A stretch of 58,605 nt of DNA from Purshia tridentata (Eukaryota > Streptophyta > Magnoliopsida > Rosales > Rosaceae), in the NCBI GenBank assembly GCA_003254885.1, contig QANT01003877.1, forward strand, positions 1-58,605. Direction: 5' to 3'. Position numbers and translations under genes: made by a program. Every line of letters starts with the position of its first letter. Within the stretch, counting starts at the first letter, position 1. Of the stretch, positions 12,584 to 25,462 are shown one piece after another. The notes under the pieces were generated by a model. It worked only from the letters and a program-made list of their open reading frames with translations, did no database searches and had not been told where the DNA came from.

Positions 12584-13745
12584 CTTAGCCCGAGAGAGAG
12601 CTTAGTGAATGTGTCGGTGAGCAGCATTGTGGCTGACTGGCGAGGTTGGAGCTAATGTGCATTCGAAATTCAAGTATGCTTTGTCACCCCTACAAATGCC
12701 AACTCAAAGAGCCCATCGCTTGATTCCAGCCGAAGAAAGAGACAGTTCATTGCTAAATAGCCCAACTACACAAGGAACATGAATTACATCTGACCTTGCT
12801 CTCAAAACTTGCAAAATAGGAGCAGCATACAGGTCCCAAAAAGATTGCAAACTAAATCGTGTACATTAGCAACTCAATTAGAAGACAAGTAGAATCTTCA
12901 ACTACTTCAATTTTCTTTAACATTCACTAAATTTATAACAGAGTCGAACATCTAATCAAACTAGGAGGAAAAGAAGACTGATTTTCCATTTTAAATACCG
13001 GAAGAGAAGATGGCTGTCCACATTGATGAAGCTTTGCAAGCAAAAAGACTTTACAGGTCTGGATTTTCTCCACAAAAAAAAAAAAAAATTCATTGGCTGA
13101 TTTAACAACGTATAATACTCTGACTGAAACCAGTATGTATACTGAAATTCAATATGGCGTGAAATCGCAGCAGAACTACAGGTTTGTATAGAAACATTTA
13201 CTATATACATAAACAAAATAAATATACAACACATGGTGACATGGCGAATGACGAAGAACAAAGCTCTCCAACTTTAAATTTCAGAACTCTCCCACGATTT
13301 GACAAAGTGGTGATCCAAGACGGTCTGAAGCCTTGGGAGTACGTCACCTGCCTACCCAGCCCAGCACTCGATCACCTTCAGCAAACAGTCTCATTGATTC
13401 AACTCACTAAATGACCTTCAAACCTAGCTTCTACTGGACCACAAGAAAAGTATAGGGTTAATCATGCTCATCTAAACAGATACATGTACACAAAGTAAAT
13501 TTAATACAGACCATTAACTTAAACATCATTTACATTGACGCTCAAATAACCTACAGAGTCTGGAAGTGTTACTGATATCTAGTGTTAAAAAGTTATGTTC
13601 ATTTATATACTAGTCGGTCAATTTAGGTTTATATTGAACTATTCAGTTAGAAGTGTTACTGATATCTGGTTCACTAATGTCAACTATATCAGATTCCCGA
13701 AGACTCAGTTTCCAGATCAATAATCTCATACCTATTCATAATGTA

Positions 13746-15851
13746 TTATTCACAAGCGATCTTGGTGTCAAAGCTGCTGAGGCAGATTGAAAATGCCTGG
13801 AATGCTGATATTGGGTACCGATAATCCATGGTAAATAAATCCTTTCCCACTTTTCCAAATTGGAGGATGATCTTCTCGTGTTCTGGCCCAGCTGGTCCAT
13901 TTTCTGGAGAAGCCACCAACTGAAAGTTTTTCACTGAAGCAACTGTTACTCGTCCATGAAAGTTCAAACACCAACACTGGAGTTGCTCATGCCACCTTGG
14001 AGACTTGTTTCTTAGCACCAGCAATCCATCTTTCTGTCTGGCCAAAGGCCCTGATAGGAAATTTTCCATTCGGGTTGATTTCGATCGGAAAAATGGGAGG
14101 GATGGAAAGAATTCTGCATTACACGATAAAAAATCAGCCTGTGTGGGGGCCACTCCTCCAGGTTCAACTGCAGTGGCAGGAATGGCATCCATGGTACACT
14201 GCATTCTCCTCGGACCCCTGCTTGTACAAACTCTGTCAGTTTTTAATTTCCTCAGTTTGTTAAAAAGAAAATGCAGCCTGATCTAAGTGTAATGACCAAA
14301 GTATGACCACAGCTCACAATGTTTTTGTGAGGATAAAGAAGCAAGAAAGAAAACATCAACAGTCCTTCTGCAGGTGGAATTAAAGATTACAATAAGGAAA
14401 ATCTACAACTTGTCATACAAGCATTAGTCTTACCTGGAACCCAACATATTTAGTTCATATTGGATGTGAGCCACTGGATAGTTGCCAGCAGGGACCCTGG
14501 GTGAAACTTGTTTCAAATTCACTAGCCTAGTAGAGCGACTTTTTGTAATCTTGGCTCCCACATGAGTTGGCTGTCCATCAAAGATTGTGAACTTTGTTCC
14601 CAAAAAGTTTGATCTTCACAAAGAGAAGGGGTAAAAAGTGTTAATCTATTTAAGCTCATGGTGAACAGGAAATGGTCATATCATAAGGATCTTTTGGCAC
14701 ACCTCAGTTTCCCAACATAGTTTCTGCTTCCCTTTGACATGTCATCAGAATGCAGTGAGATAATATAGTCAGTGCAGGTGGGACGTTTATACTTGCGGGC
14801 AGCAAGTAGGAACTTTCCCTCATCAGTTAGTGCTGCCATGGACACCACACAAACACAAAAGTTAAAATCTACTACTTACAGAAAGTGACAGCAATTTTGT
14901 GAGAAGAAATCAAGACATAAATGAACCAACTAGATAAAACTAGATTAAAGATGGAAAGGCCATATCTTTGAGAAACAACCAAAAATCTACCTATCGTTCA
15001 GAATGTACTAAACAGCAATGAAACTTTCATTTCAGGTTAGCAAATGCTCACCATGGGTCAGACTGAGGAAAAGATAATATGTTTGGGTGGAACGGTTCCG
15101 TTTTATAAAGCAGTGCAGGAGATCATCCCTTGGACCAGGCTGCAACCAACAAAAATATTTATTGATAAAAAATAAAATAAAAAATAATTTTGAAGATTTG
15201 AAAGAAAAATAAAAATTTTGGCAAACTCAAGAGTTTCCCCATCAGAATATCAAAACACAACTAGAGCACAGAGCAAGATTCACATGATCTTAGACTCTTC
15301 CCATCACTATTAACACTACAAGACATCTAAAAATTTGAATACTAAACACTCTCTTCATCGTAAAGGCTCAAAGCCAACAGAAATAGTCACAAAGGATAAG
15401 CAATTTTAGCCACTAGTAAAGATTAAAATAACTGAGAATTTGGCATCCAAATAACAACAGAAATCAATATATATATATATAAAACCTCAGGATTTGTTTG
15501 ATTAACTGAAACTGAAAAAAAAAAATGGAGAGAGAGAGAGACCTGCTTGACGGAGATGGGGAACGTCAACTTCCCAGAGAGCTCAGGAGCTTTGACGATC
15601 TCTTTGGTGAGGTGTCTCCAGCTTCGGCAAACACCAGCACAGGCGACGACGCTCTTTCGCAGCGGCCAAGCTGCCTCGGAGGCCTCGATTCTCACCAGCA
15701 CCTCTCGGAGCAGCTCCTGAGGCATCTGAGCCCAGAAGCTCTGCTTCAGCGACCCGCCTAGCTGCTCCGCCGACCCGCCCGACCCGTCTTGCACCACCCG
15801 CTGCGACCGAGAAGAAAACCTCATCTCCTGGATTATACTCCGTATCGACAT
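13746..15851 (-). CDS. Tubby-like F-box protein
   Basis: Five exons on the minus strand (15543-15851, 15052-15139, 14703-14832, 14434-14613, 13746-14217) give 392 aa with consistent phases. I chose the ATG at 15851 ([10 protein letters not shown]) because plant tubby-like proteins start this way; an in-frame ATG at 15875 is eight codons upstream. Residues about 39-90 form the F-box ([20 protein letters not shown]), which should bind an ASK/SKP1 adaptor of an SCF ubiquitin ligase. The rest is a complete tubby domain with [22 protein letters not shown] and the C-terminal signature [16 protein letters not shown]. Tubby domains bind phosphoinositides at the plasma membrane and some plant members are released on stress; that is family knowledge. 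Its place next to BAM9 suggests orthology to Arabidopsis TLP11, recalled and not tested. Confidence 0.93.
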
Positions 15852-18800
15852 TTTTCTCTTCAGCTCTATAATCAACTCAATTACAACTACTACCGACTAA
15901 GAATCGATGACGACGATGATGATAATGATGATGACGATGAGTTTATGGTTTTGATTTTGGAATGGGGGATTGGGATTTAAGAAGAGGAAGAGGTCGAGGC
16001 TCTCCTACTACCATAACAAACGAACACAGATTACAAAAAACAAATGATTCTCTTTTTCTTCTTCTTATTCTTATTTATTGTTTGGTCAGTGGGAAAATAA
16101 AATACAATAGCCATCCTATTTCTGTTTGTAGAATCAAAGCAATTAGACAGTTGTTGGTTGTTAAATAAGAAGACCTTTTCTCTTATTGATAATTTGATAT
16201 GATATATAGTGCCTGCCAGTGCCAACACGTAGATGCTGAGAAAAAAAGCAAGGCTAATTGTTCAGCAAATATCTAATGTGCACAGAAATTAAAACGTGAT
16301 TTTTTTTTTTTTTTTTTTTTTNNNNNNTTTTTTTTTTTTTTTTTCTTGCCTGAAGAAAAAGCCGAATTGGTCAAACATTTCTCCCATTTAAAAATTTCAA
16401 TATTTTATTTAAATGTTTTAAAAGTTTCAACAAGGAAAGAGCTCTCTTTTTCTATGGCACGGGTGGCCATGCGCATGATTGAGCTGCATTGCATGCAATG
16501 AGGAGATTCGAGATGAATTAAGATTATTTAAGAACATTCAGCCGTGTAATCATGAAAAGGATACCAACTATATTATTTATTAGTAATATTTACTTACCCT
16601 TTATGAGATTTCTAGTTTGAATTTCTAAATGAGTATTTGTACAATATAATTTATAAAATTGCACAAAACTGGCGGAGGCCCGCAGGCACAAAGTATTTGT
16701 AAAATTCCAAGTCTCAATCGATGGGCGGAGGCGCGCAGGCACAAAATTAATTGCCGGCAAAAATTGAATTAGTAGAGTGGGGTATCTTTCTGAGTTGACT
16801 CCCATTAAACTTACCAAATTACAAATTCCCTGTTCGGCTGCCCAACGCATATACAAAACACACAACAATGCATCCTATTATATTGTTTAAATCTTCATCC
16901 CTTGTAATTAATTTTTTAACCGGAAATTTCCACAATCCACTTCATTTTGTATGAGATTTTAAATTGTTGCCAAGGTGGTGGTGGACCATTCTAATAAATC
17001 ATATACTCTTCTTATCTGTTTTCTCTCTCTCACACAAACGCTTACACGGCAAGCAAGTTAAAAGGACAAAAGGATAAATACCAAAACCAAAAATAAACCA
17101 ATTAGCCCAAAAGAGGAAGCCATGATTTCTTTATCCTGCTGTAGTGAGCGAGAGGAACGCTTTGTTTGTCGGTTGTTAATGAGTCCCACTCGGTCTAATC
17201 AAATTCCAACTACAATATGCTTTCACATAAGAGAAACTCTCGAGAGCAAACCTGATAAAAAACAATTGACTCATCCATTCTAGAATATTATAAATATTGG
17301 CTTCATTATGCATGAACTATGCCTCCAATCTCATTTCGACTCACTTTGCCCGTAATTTATGTTAATTTTTTCATTAGGCAATCTAATATGGCGCTCATGC
17401 GGCAGAATTTTGATGGGTACCACTACCACTATCACATCAGCTTGGCTAACAAAAAAATACGAGGGATTTCAATGGCCAAATTGAGTGTGGCAATGAGTTT
17501 TGAGAAGTAAAGTGAGACGCAAGACATAGTTTTAAGAGGCATTGGACTTAATTACATAATCCCTTTATCATAGTGAAAAGATTTGAATGAGAGCGACGAG
17601 TGAATATTCGAACAGGATGCCACAACCAAATGAATCATGATTACAAGTTTTACAACAAGAAGCCAACAGGAATCTAAGATGTTGATGCCCCCTTCTCATT
17701 CATTTGTCTCACAAAAAGTGAAAGCACATACCAACAGCAACTGGCAGGAAAGTGACACTGGCCATTTTTAAAATGGAAAAATGGCACTATTGAAAAAAGG
17801 GGATGGATGCCAGCATTATAAATCATATGAACAATATGATATTCCCAAGCATCCTAATCTACTTACACCTACGCCAGCCTTACTTCATCTTTCTACTGTA
17901 TTCCCAACAGACCTAACACACCAATAACATCTCTAGTGTGTATTCCCAACTTAATTATTAATGATATACAGAGTACAGAAAAGCTTTGGAAAACGCTTAG
18001 GGATACAATGGCTTCCTGTTTCTAACTGATCCCTTATTGTGTTATATGGCAAAAGGGCATTTTATCTGAGCATCACAACTTATGATTGCACCACAAAAGG
18101 ACTAGCTCATTGAGAATAAAATACCAAGAAATTTATAAAATTTCTAGCACTAACAGAAGCTGTCTAAGTCTGTTGATGTCACACATTAGTCTTGTGCCAC
18201 TTTCATTGCATAAATGCTAATGGCAACTTACCAGGTCCCACTAACAGAGAACTCCCACTTAATTTCACATTGAATTGGAGCAACGCATTTCCATCTTCAC
18301 CAAACCTTCGATAGCAACCAGCGAAAATTATGTATTTTCTGGCATTTACTTACCTATCCTTGAGGAGTTGCCACTGACCAATGACATCATTAAAATATAT
18401 GACTGACATCACATATATTTATTTGATTAAGAAATCAATCTAAAACTCACATACTAAATTATTACTATTCTTGTTGATGTGGCTGCTGCTGCTATTACTA
18501 GTACTACTATTATTACTAATGAACCTTTCTCTTTATGTCCATGTAATGATGTAACAAATCCAATATCATAAAGAAGACTTATAGCAAAGGGAGACAAAAT
18601 ATTGAACCACAATAATGAAACAAAAACTATGCAGCGATTAGAAGCATAAAATTGATATTTACAAAAGTCAGAGAAACATATCTTCTGACAGAAGTTTAAA
18701 ACAAAATACAGCAGTTGGTATCTAAACATGGTCAGTCATTAACTATAATTCAGAAGCCTAGAATGAACCATTTAATGATTTGCTTAGTCCATATCAGAAA

Positions 18801-18874
18801 ATAATCCTATGTCCTAATCTCTAGTATTACGTTAAATAACACCTTCACCGAGGCAGAAATTACTTTCAGGACTC
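15852..18874. other. Intergenic region with an assembly gap
   Basis: The proximal part should hold the leader and promoter of the tubby-like gene, including a GAT/GAC-rich run at 15905-15940. A T homopolymer at about 16301-16344 contains the unresolved bases 16322-16327. Two copies of ggcggaggc(c/g)cgcaggcacaaa occur near 16671 and 16723. Bases 17600-18874 lie downstream of the zinc-finger gene and may contain its 3' UTR. No other gene is seen. Confidence 0.55.
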
Positions 18875-21800
18875 CTATATAACGGGAACACTACCATTTT
18901 GCTGCTGCATGGTCCCCAGAGATTGTCCTACAAAACCAATGACATGATCCTTATAAAGAATATTTACCATCTTGGAAGTAGTTACATCACAAATCAAACA
19001 AGAACAAATTTAATCTACACTTTTAAATGGAAGACAGATATATAAAACACTGCAAATCTAATAAAGATATACCTGAGTTACCCGCAAAAGAATAAGGTTT
19101 TGAAAGAATTTTGGTTCTTGTTAAACCCATGCCAGCTACCTGAGGCCTTGGAACATTATCTACAGGAAACTGATTTGAGAAGTCACTAGCAGGCAAGCAG
19201 CCTATTGATTTCCCCAAGCAAACTTCTGAATTTTGTGCAAGCAATTGATCTGGTTTTCGCACAGAAGCCAAAGACTCTGCATCCCTCTGTTTTACAATAC
19301 ATGATGAGCTTTAAATTAGCATCTCACTAAAAACATTGATGAGAGAAAAGGGGGGGGGAGGGGGTGAGGGGATGGAAACAAACTTGCATATCTTTTCTTG
19401 AAACAATGCAAAATATCGTACTAACTCACCATGTCACTGCAAAACTCCTTAGTTGATGCCACTGCCTCATAGTAAAGATGAGAAAGTGATGAACGGAGGC
19501 GATTGCTTTTTTGAGAGTAATATACTTTAGTAGCAAGGGGAAGAGGACAATCTGATTAATACAAAGCTCATTGTCAAATACTGTTAGAGCACACACAGTA
19601 GATTACTGGAAAAGAAGGATGATCAGGATAAATTTTCCCAAGCAGTTCATTTTAATTTAAATGATACATTTGATAGTCTATCTTTAAGCCACAAGATCTC
19701 ATTGTTAACATCTGATACTACAATGTACATGAATTGAGCATATTTACACAATTATTAGTACCTTTGGTTGGCAGGCAGCATTCAGGGGCTTGCCCAGTCT
19801 TCTTATATTTAAGAGCATAATCATTAGGTATTTCACTTCCAGAAATAGCTCCTTTTGGAGAATCCCTATCTACAAATACATGAAATACATATCTACACAT
19901 GAATACACCATAAATTTAAAAGCAGCTACAGAATCTATAAAGCTTCAGTTATATTAAGGGCAATAATTACCAATATTTAAGAACATTGACTCCCATATAT
20001 AGATTAAAGAAATAAATTTAAAGTAAAACAGAAACAAAGAATTCCATGTGTTGTTTCTTCCCAATTTCAGTTCCTTTTTTTTTTTTTTTTTTTTGTTTGN
20101 TTTTTTTTTTTTTTGGGTTGGAGATGGATATTTTCTTTGAATTAATGTGTAAAGAGAGTCAAAATACACGTACAACTTCACACACTTCAAAATTTTAATT
20201 TTGGGCTCAAAATTGAATAAAAGCACAAACACATCAGACATCCAATATTGAGAAATGTAACAGGTTTTGAACTTTCTGACAGCCAATGTGCCTCACTACA
20301 TGGGTCAAATCAAGTGCTATTAGCAATGCATCTTTCATGGTATTCATACTCTTAACTGAATTAGTCAAGTAAGAAATTAATTTGTTACATATTTCCTTGT
20401 TGATTATCACATTTCTCCACAGACATCTTGCTATTTGTTCCCATCATATTATAGTATGACACTTTTGATGTTTCCATAAGCCAAATGCCCACCGAGGAAC
20501 ATTCTACTGAGGGAATTATAATGAGATAAAATTTCTAAGAATTAAAATCTAGCCTCACAGGGACATGCATCCTGAGTACTTGTGAGTTTTGATACAGCAG
20601 ATGCTATCCCTAGATCATCTGATAGTGGTAGCTGCTCACCTGCTATCCTATAAGAGGAAGAAGAAAAAGGATTCGCATCATATAATGAAAAAGAAAGACA
20701 AATATGTAACAGTATTTAAAAGCTGCTTCTATTAAATAAAAAATAAAATATTTTCTTAACATTAACAACAAGCCATAGCATCTGACTTGTATAAAGTATG
20801 CAAGACTATATCCCAGTTTGAAACTTTGCAATATAAGACATTAATAAAAGAGGAAATCCCTTCTCTCTGTAAGAAGCCAAAGGGGGAATAGATTCAGGGA
20901 CAAACAAAATGAAGATTCACCTAGTCCTAGATCACATGCCTAAGCACTCATTATCTGAACATTCTTTCAACCTCACTAAAGGACAGATGCATAAAGCCAC
21001 CAAAAGTCCATTTCTCTAAATTGCTCCCACACACAGTGCACAAGTACTTAAATACCTTAAAAGAGAAAATTGAAAAATGACAGTACAGTATTTAGCCGGC
21101 ATAAGATCAGAGCAATTAAAAGAGCGAAAGAAACTGACTAAAGGGAAAGAGACAGGACACTAGTATGCAATATATGTTCAAAGTTCAAATAGCCAGTTCC
21201 AAGGTACTTAAGATATGCATATAACCATAACTCAAACTAATGAACAACGATAGGAATTAAAAAACATACATTTTTATCCGTTTTGTTGGAGGACGCATCA
21301 CACATGTTGAGTAATTGGTATTCCCAGGACTAACTCCTGAACCATCCATCATATATGTTGCGTCTACATAAGCTGAATTCCCTAGATGAAATAGTAAATA
21401 AATGAAGAAATCTGAATACAGATTGAACAGTATAATATTTTATTTAATTTCTATAATCTTTTTTTTTCAAAAAACAAATTTAAACATATTTTCCCAAGCA
21501 TGTTTCACAGCAAAGATAATGCAAAGAAAACAAGCCAACTTAAAAGGGCTATTGTGACATTGGTAGATGATATCAAGAATACCTAAACTTCAGGGACAAT
21601 CTAAAGGATATACACAATCTGCAATATGTCAATACTTCACATAACAGGGATAGTTTTGATTTGAAAAAACTGTTACATAAACTTTGATACAGCGCATATG
21701 ACCATTAATCAATTCTGATCACATGTCCTTAGTCTTGCTTAATAATCCACTACATGTAGGAACTAGCTACATGTTTTCCTTAATAAAGAATATAATTCCT

Positions 21801-24800
21801 TTTTATTACTAGCTCATTAACAGGACAAAAAATGAGATAGCACACACAGAAACCGACAATCCAGAAGACTTGCAAAAGAGATATGCCATCCAGAATACAA
21901 ATACCCTGGCACTACCCAATAAGATGTAACAAAAAGATATGATAACTGAAAAACTAAGGGTCCATTTGAAATTGGTTTTGTTTTTTGTTCTCTGTTCCTT
22001 TTTTTTCTATTAAAGAGAAAACAAAAAGATATGCAGAGAGGAGGGAGGAGGGAGGAAGATGAGAAATGAGAGAAATGAGAAAGAAAATGAGGGAGAAAAC
22101 ATAAATCTAAAACTACTTAAAATATAAATAGTTTTTAGCTTTGTTTTATAAACCGTGCTATATATTTTCTATCCTTTCTCCCACATATCTACCATTTCTC
22201 TTCTCACTTTCATCTGTTTTTTCCCTTCTATATCTTTAACTAAAAATAAAACGTTACCAAATAGGCCATAAGTTACAACTTATTACTAAAAAAGGCAACC
22301 GGTGAAGCCAAGAAAAAGAAACCATAATAAAAGAAAACCAGAAATTGAGTACGAGGAAAGGCAACAGATCAAATTGAAAAAAAAATATTAGGGCAAGAAA
22401 GAGTTACTTTTTGCCTCCATAAAACAATAATTCGTTCCATTTTGTCCATCCAACTGGGATTGTGACAGAGAAATATCATCCGCATCTACAGATTCAGACC
22501 TTTCTAGCTCCCCCACTGATGTGCACTGGTCTAGAAAAGGTTAAGCACCATCAAATCGTCACAACAATAAAAATTAAATAGGCGCTGAATTAGGACAGAT
22601 GCCTTTAAAATGATACTTGCAAACTCCCAGAAGATAGTTTTAAAGCAATGACTATCGTAAACTCTTTCACAACACTTGGAACTTTTCTCCACTTTGGGTC
22701 AAATAGAAGAGGAAAAAGCGAAAGGGGGTGAGTGAGGGATAGGTAGAAAGTGTCCTAAAGAACAAGGAATATACTAAATTTTACTATTGAAGTTATTCAA
22801 AGAAAAAAAAAAGGATACTAGCATAAGCAGTCAATAACTTTTTCCTCTCCTTCCTTGGAGGCTTCCTTTGCCCCATACTGCCATTAAGCTCCAAAGTAGT
22901 TTCCTGTGTAAAATTTAATGACCTACAAAGTTCTGAAAATTTTGGGTCATCTCAGCATAGGCCACCACAGGCAAACTTAAAGAGTTATAGAAAGCAACCA
23001 ATTTGCAAAAACTACGTGCAGGCTCAAAAACAATGATATGGTCCTTCACACATTAAAAGATGCCAAATTGGAATTGAGCTAAGCATTCAGCACATCACAT
23101 AAAAGTTACATGAACAACTGAAAAAAATCAAGAATGTAGATAATTGATTCACACCCAATAGGTTTCCATTTAGTGCTAGCATCAATTTACAATCTTTTCT
23201 TACACGATTAAGTGCCTAGAAGTATATTAAACAAATAATTTTACCTACCACTACTTGGTACTCTACCATCTAATATAGAAACACCTAATCAGGACAAAAT
23301 TGGATATCTGAAAGTTCAAATTAGTAATCAGGGATGGAACTAAAATTATAAAATGCCGTAATCAAGGATGGCTATTTTGTAGGTAGAGTGGATGGAACGA
23401 AGTAAGAAGACTTTCGAAGATTTAACATTGAGGAATAGAGTTAGTTATTAGGCATCTGCAGGCTTCGATTTCCTCCCATTTTCAGGATATACCATTCTTC
23501 CTTGTTCATGTGCATTGGATGGTGGCGGTCTCTTAAGTTTTCTACTGTTTAGTTTCGATGTTTTGCATTGTTAATTTGAGTTATTATTGGACTTCTGTTA
23601 TGTTTATAGCATCTGGTATGTTAGAGGTTCTGCATGTTTTTGAGGAGACACCTTTTCCACTATGTTTGTAGTATCTTCATTTTCTTCATATTAATAACAT
23701 CTGTGTTTAAAATAAATAAATAAATAAAATGATGAAACTAGTGTATAATATTGATACCAAGAAACCCCTGAGCTACCATAAAGGTGGGGTGTTCTTCATA
23801 TTGACATACACTTATCGAACTGAAGGGAAATTTTCATGAGGCAATAACAAGGTTAAACATGTTATACATTAACAAAGGTGGGCAATTACAAAATTTCATT
23901 TAAAATGACACAGACCAATTATCATAATTGGAAAAGTATCTTGGCATTGTACCAAGGACTTGGGATCAAAGCCCACCATTACTAAGGTTTGTGGGGGTTT
24001 ATAGGATGGGAGGGCTACTTTTGGTTGGTGTTTGTTAGCCCATGAGTTCAATGGGCCTGGAATAGAAGGGGGAAAAGATAAATGATAAGACAAAAAAAAG
24101 GTAGAAAAATAAAGAAAAGGTTGAGCTTTTGGTACATTTTAATGAACCCAAGTTTTCAGAAATTTAATGTCGTTTTCTCTTATTTGTGTTTCTTTTGTTT
24201 GTTATGCATGGGTTTTCCAACGAGTCCTACATTATCGTTGAAATTTTTTTTCTCTCGATTTTCTTTGGCTGCATGGATGTGTTTGGCTGCTAAATTATAA
24301 AATGCAAGAACACTGGACCAACACATATACACGCACAAGAAAGAGAAAAATATATATACATGTGTGCGTATATATATATATAAGATTTAAGTAAAAAAAT
24401 TATGAAAAACAATCCAAACCTGCATGAGCCGCATATTTACTGGCCTTGACTGGTTTTTTACAAGCATTGCAACATACCTTCACAGTGATATTAAGCAATT
24501 AGATAAGTTAGAGATCATGCATGCAGATGTAAGCACTAAGCACACAAACACATTAAATCTCAATTAATTACACAACCAGTTGGGTAATTTTTAGGTACCA
24601 TGTCTCCTTTTTCCATAAAAATAGATCAATACAATAACATGACAAAGTAATGTGACCCAAACCTTACCAAATGCAAAGGATCAGTCATCGGCTTCAAACC
24701 AAACACTTGCATATCTGCAGACCCAAATGGAAATCATCAAAGAGTTTATAAAACTAAAAACTCTGAAAGCAAAAAGGCTTGTGTGAAATTATAAAATGTT

Positions 24801-25462
24801 ACACTAAGGGGTTATAACTTATAACACCAAGAACTGTGATACCATATGCATCTGTAAACCCAATATTTTATAATAGAATAAAATAAAAGATAAAAATATT
24901 TTTAGCAAAATTTATTTAATTTTTTTTAATTATGTAGGTCATTATATATAGAATAATAAATTAAAAGATGTGAATTATCATTAAATATTGCCATGTCACT
25001 ATAGCTTTTCCTTGCAAGAAGACTCCTGATTTAATCAAACAAACCCCGGCTACATCATACATGAAACAAATGCACTTCTTTATTAAAGGGGCGTCTGAAA
25101 TAAATAAATAAATGACCTTCTTCATCAAGCAAATTTGCTTCATTTGCCTCACTGAACTCTCTACAAATCAATTGAGCAGCAAATTTCTGATGGCCAACTT
25201 CCTCTGTCAGGAAGAGACAAAGAATGAGGTTAATAAGAAAATGACCAACAAATAAAATTCTGCTCAGCAGAAGAATTAACGAGTCCACAAATCATGGGTA
25301 GAGAATAAGTGGGGCAGAGCGTAGAAAGCCCACATCATGCACAAAACTGCATGCATCCCAAAGTCTCATTATATTTGCACCTGCTATGCTTTGTGAGACA
25401 CTCCCAGCTGCAAGAAGCCTTGCCATCACTGCCATCCTCCCACTTCCAAGTGAGCATACCAT
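18875..25462 (-). CDS. SCA7/Ataxin-7-type zinc-finger protein, plant family of unknown function
   Basis: Twelve coding exons on the minus strand: 25381-25462, 25117-25203, 24668-24714, 24420-24477, 22819-22932, 22408-22530, 21270-21381, 20559-20647, 19762-19869, 19430-19551, 19073-19286 and 18875-18927. Together they give 402 aa with every junction in phase. An acceptor at about 25476 just before the ATG implies an intron in the 5' UTR. Residues 75-94 form a C-x2-C-x11-H-x3-C finger (CCNACKKPVKASKYAAHA, then ELC), as in SCA7/Sgf11 proteins of the SAGA deubiquitinase module. Two basic clusters (QRKPPRKERKKLL and PPTKRIK) suggest nuclear import. A second conserved block (PLATKVYYSQKSNRLRSSLS) precedes a Gln-rich end. 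I recognise the family as conserved in plants but not as a named gene. A chromatin or SAGA-linked role is inferred from the finger only. Confidence 0.85.
21958..22267. mobile_element. Candidate small TIR element (MITE) in intron 6 of the zinc-finger gene
   Basis: The left end reads GGGTCCATTTG and the right end CCAAATAGGCC, imperfect inverted ends of the type seen in small plant MITEs. The interior is homopurine/homopyrimidine-rich. Flanks end and begin with TAAG and ATAAG, which is not a clean target duplication, so this is only a candidate. Confidence 0.35.
22531..22818 (-). other. U12-type (minor spliceosome) intron 5 of the zinc-finger gene
   Basis: Read on the minus strand the donor is A|GTATCCTT, an exact match to the GT-type U12 5' splice consensus. 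The end contains GTGCTTAAC, close to the U12 branch consensus TCCTTAAC, with the branch A about 10-11 bases before the acceptor CTAG. Short branch-to-acceptor distance and the absence of a long pyrimidine tract also fit a U12 intron. Flanking exons join in phase. Confidence 0.85.
23395..23740 (+). mobile_element. Candidate LINE 3' end or other retroposed fragment in intron 4
   Basis: This stretch differs from the surrounding intron: it is T/G-rich and ends in an A-rich simple tail, (AAAT)n at about 23708-23730, as LINE-type insertions do. It lies antisense to the zinc-finger gene. No reverse-transcriptase frame or clear target duplication is visible. Confidence 0.3.
23935..24080 (+). mobile_element. 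Candidate SINE-like sequence in intron 4
   Basis: GGGATCAAAGCCC at about 23963 resembles a tRNA-type B box (GGTTCRANNCC) and lies downstream of a possible A-box region (about 23938-23955). The following 100 bases are GC-richer than the intron. Neither a poly-A or poly-T tail nor a target duplication is clear. Confidence 0.25.

Larger units (their letters stand above)
10809..13745. other. Intergenic region between BAM9 and the tubby-like gene
   Basis: BAM9 and the tubby-like gene converge here, so the ends of this stretch should be their 3' UTRs. The middle holds a gene-like or repeat fragment (about 11239-11506) interrupted by a probable solo LTR (11507-12583). A 14-base A run at about 13075 and several AT-rich stretches follow. 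I see no further gene. Confidence 0.6.

Noticed and set aside
15789..16168. Plus-strand frames opposite the tubby-like gene start
   Set aside because: They are antisense shadows of the first exon and leader, including the GAT repeat translating to poly-Asp.
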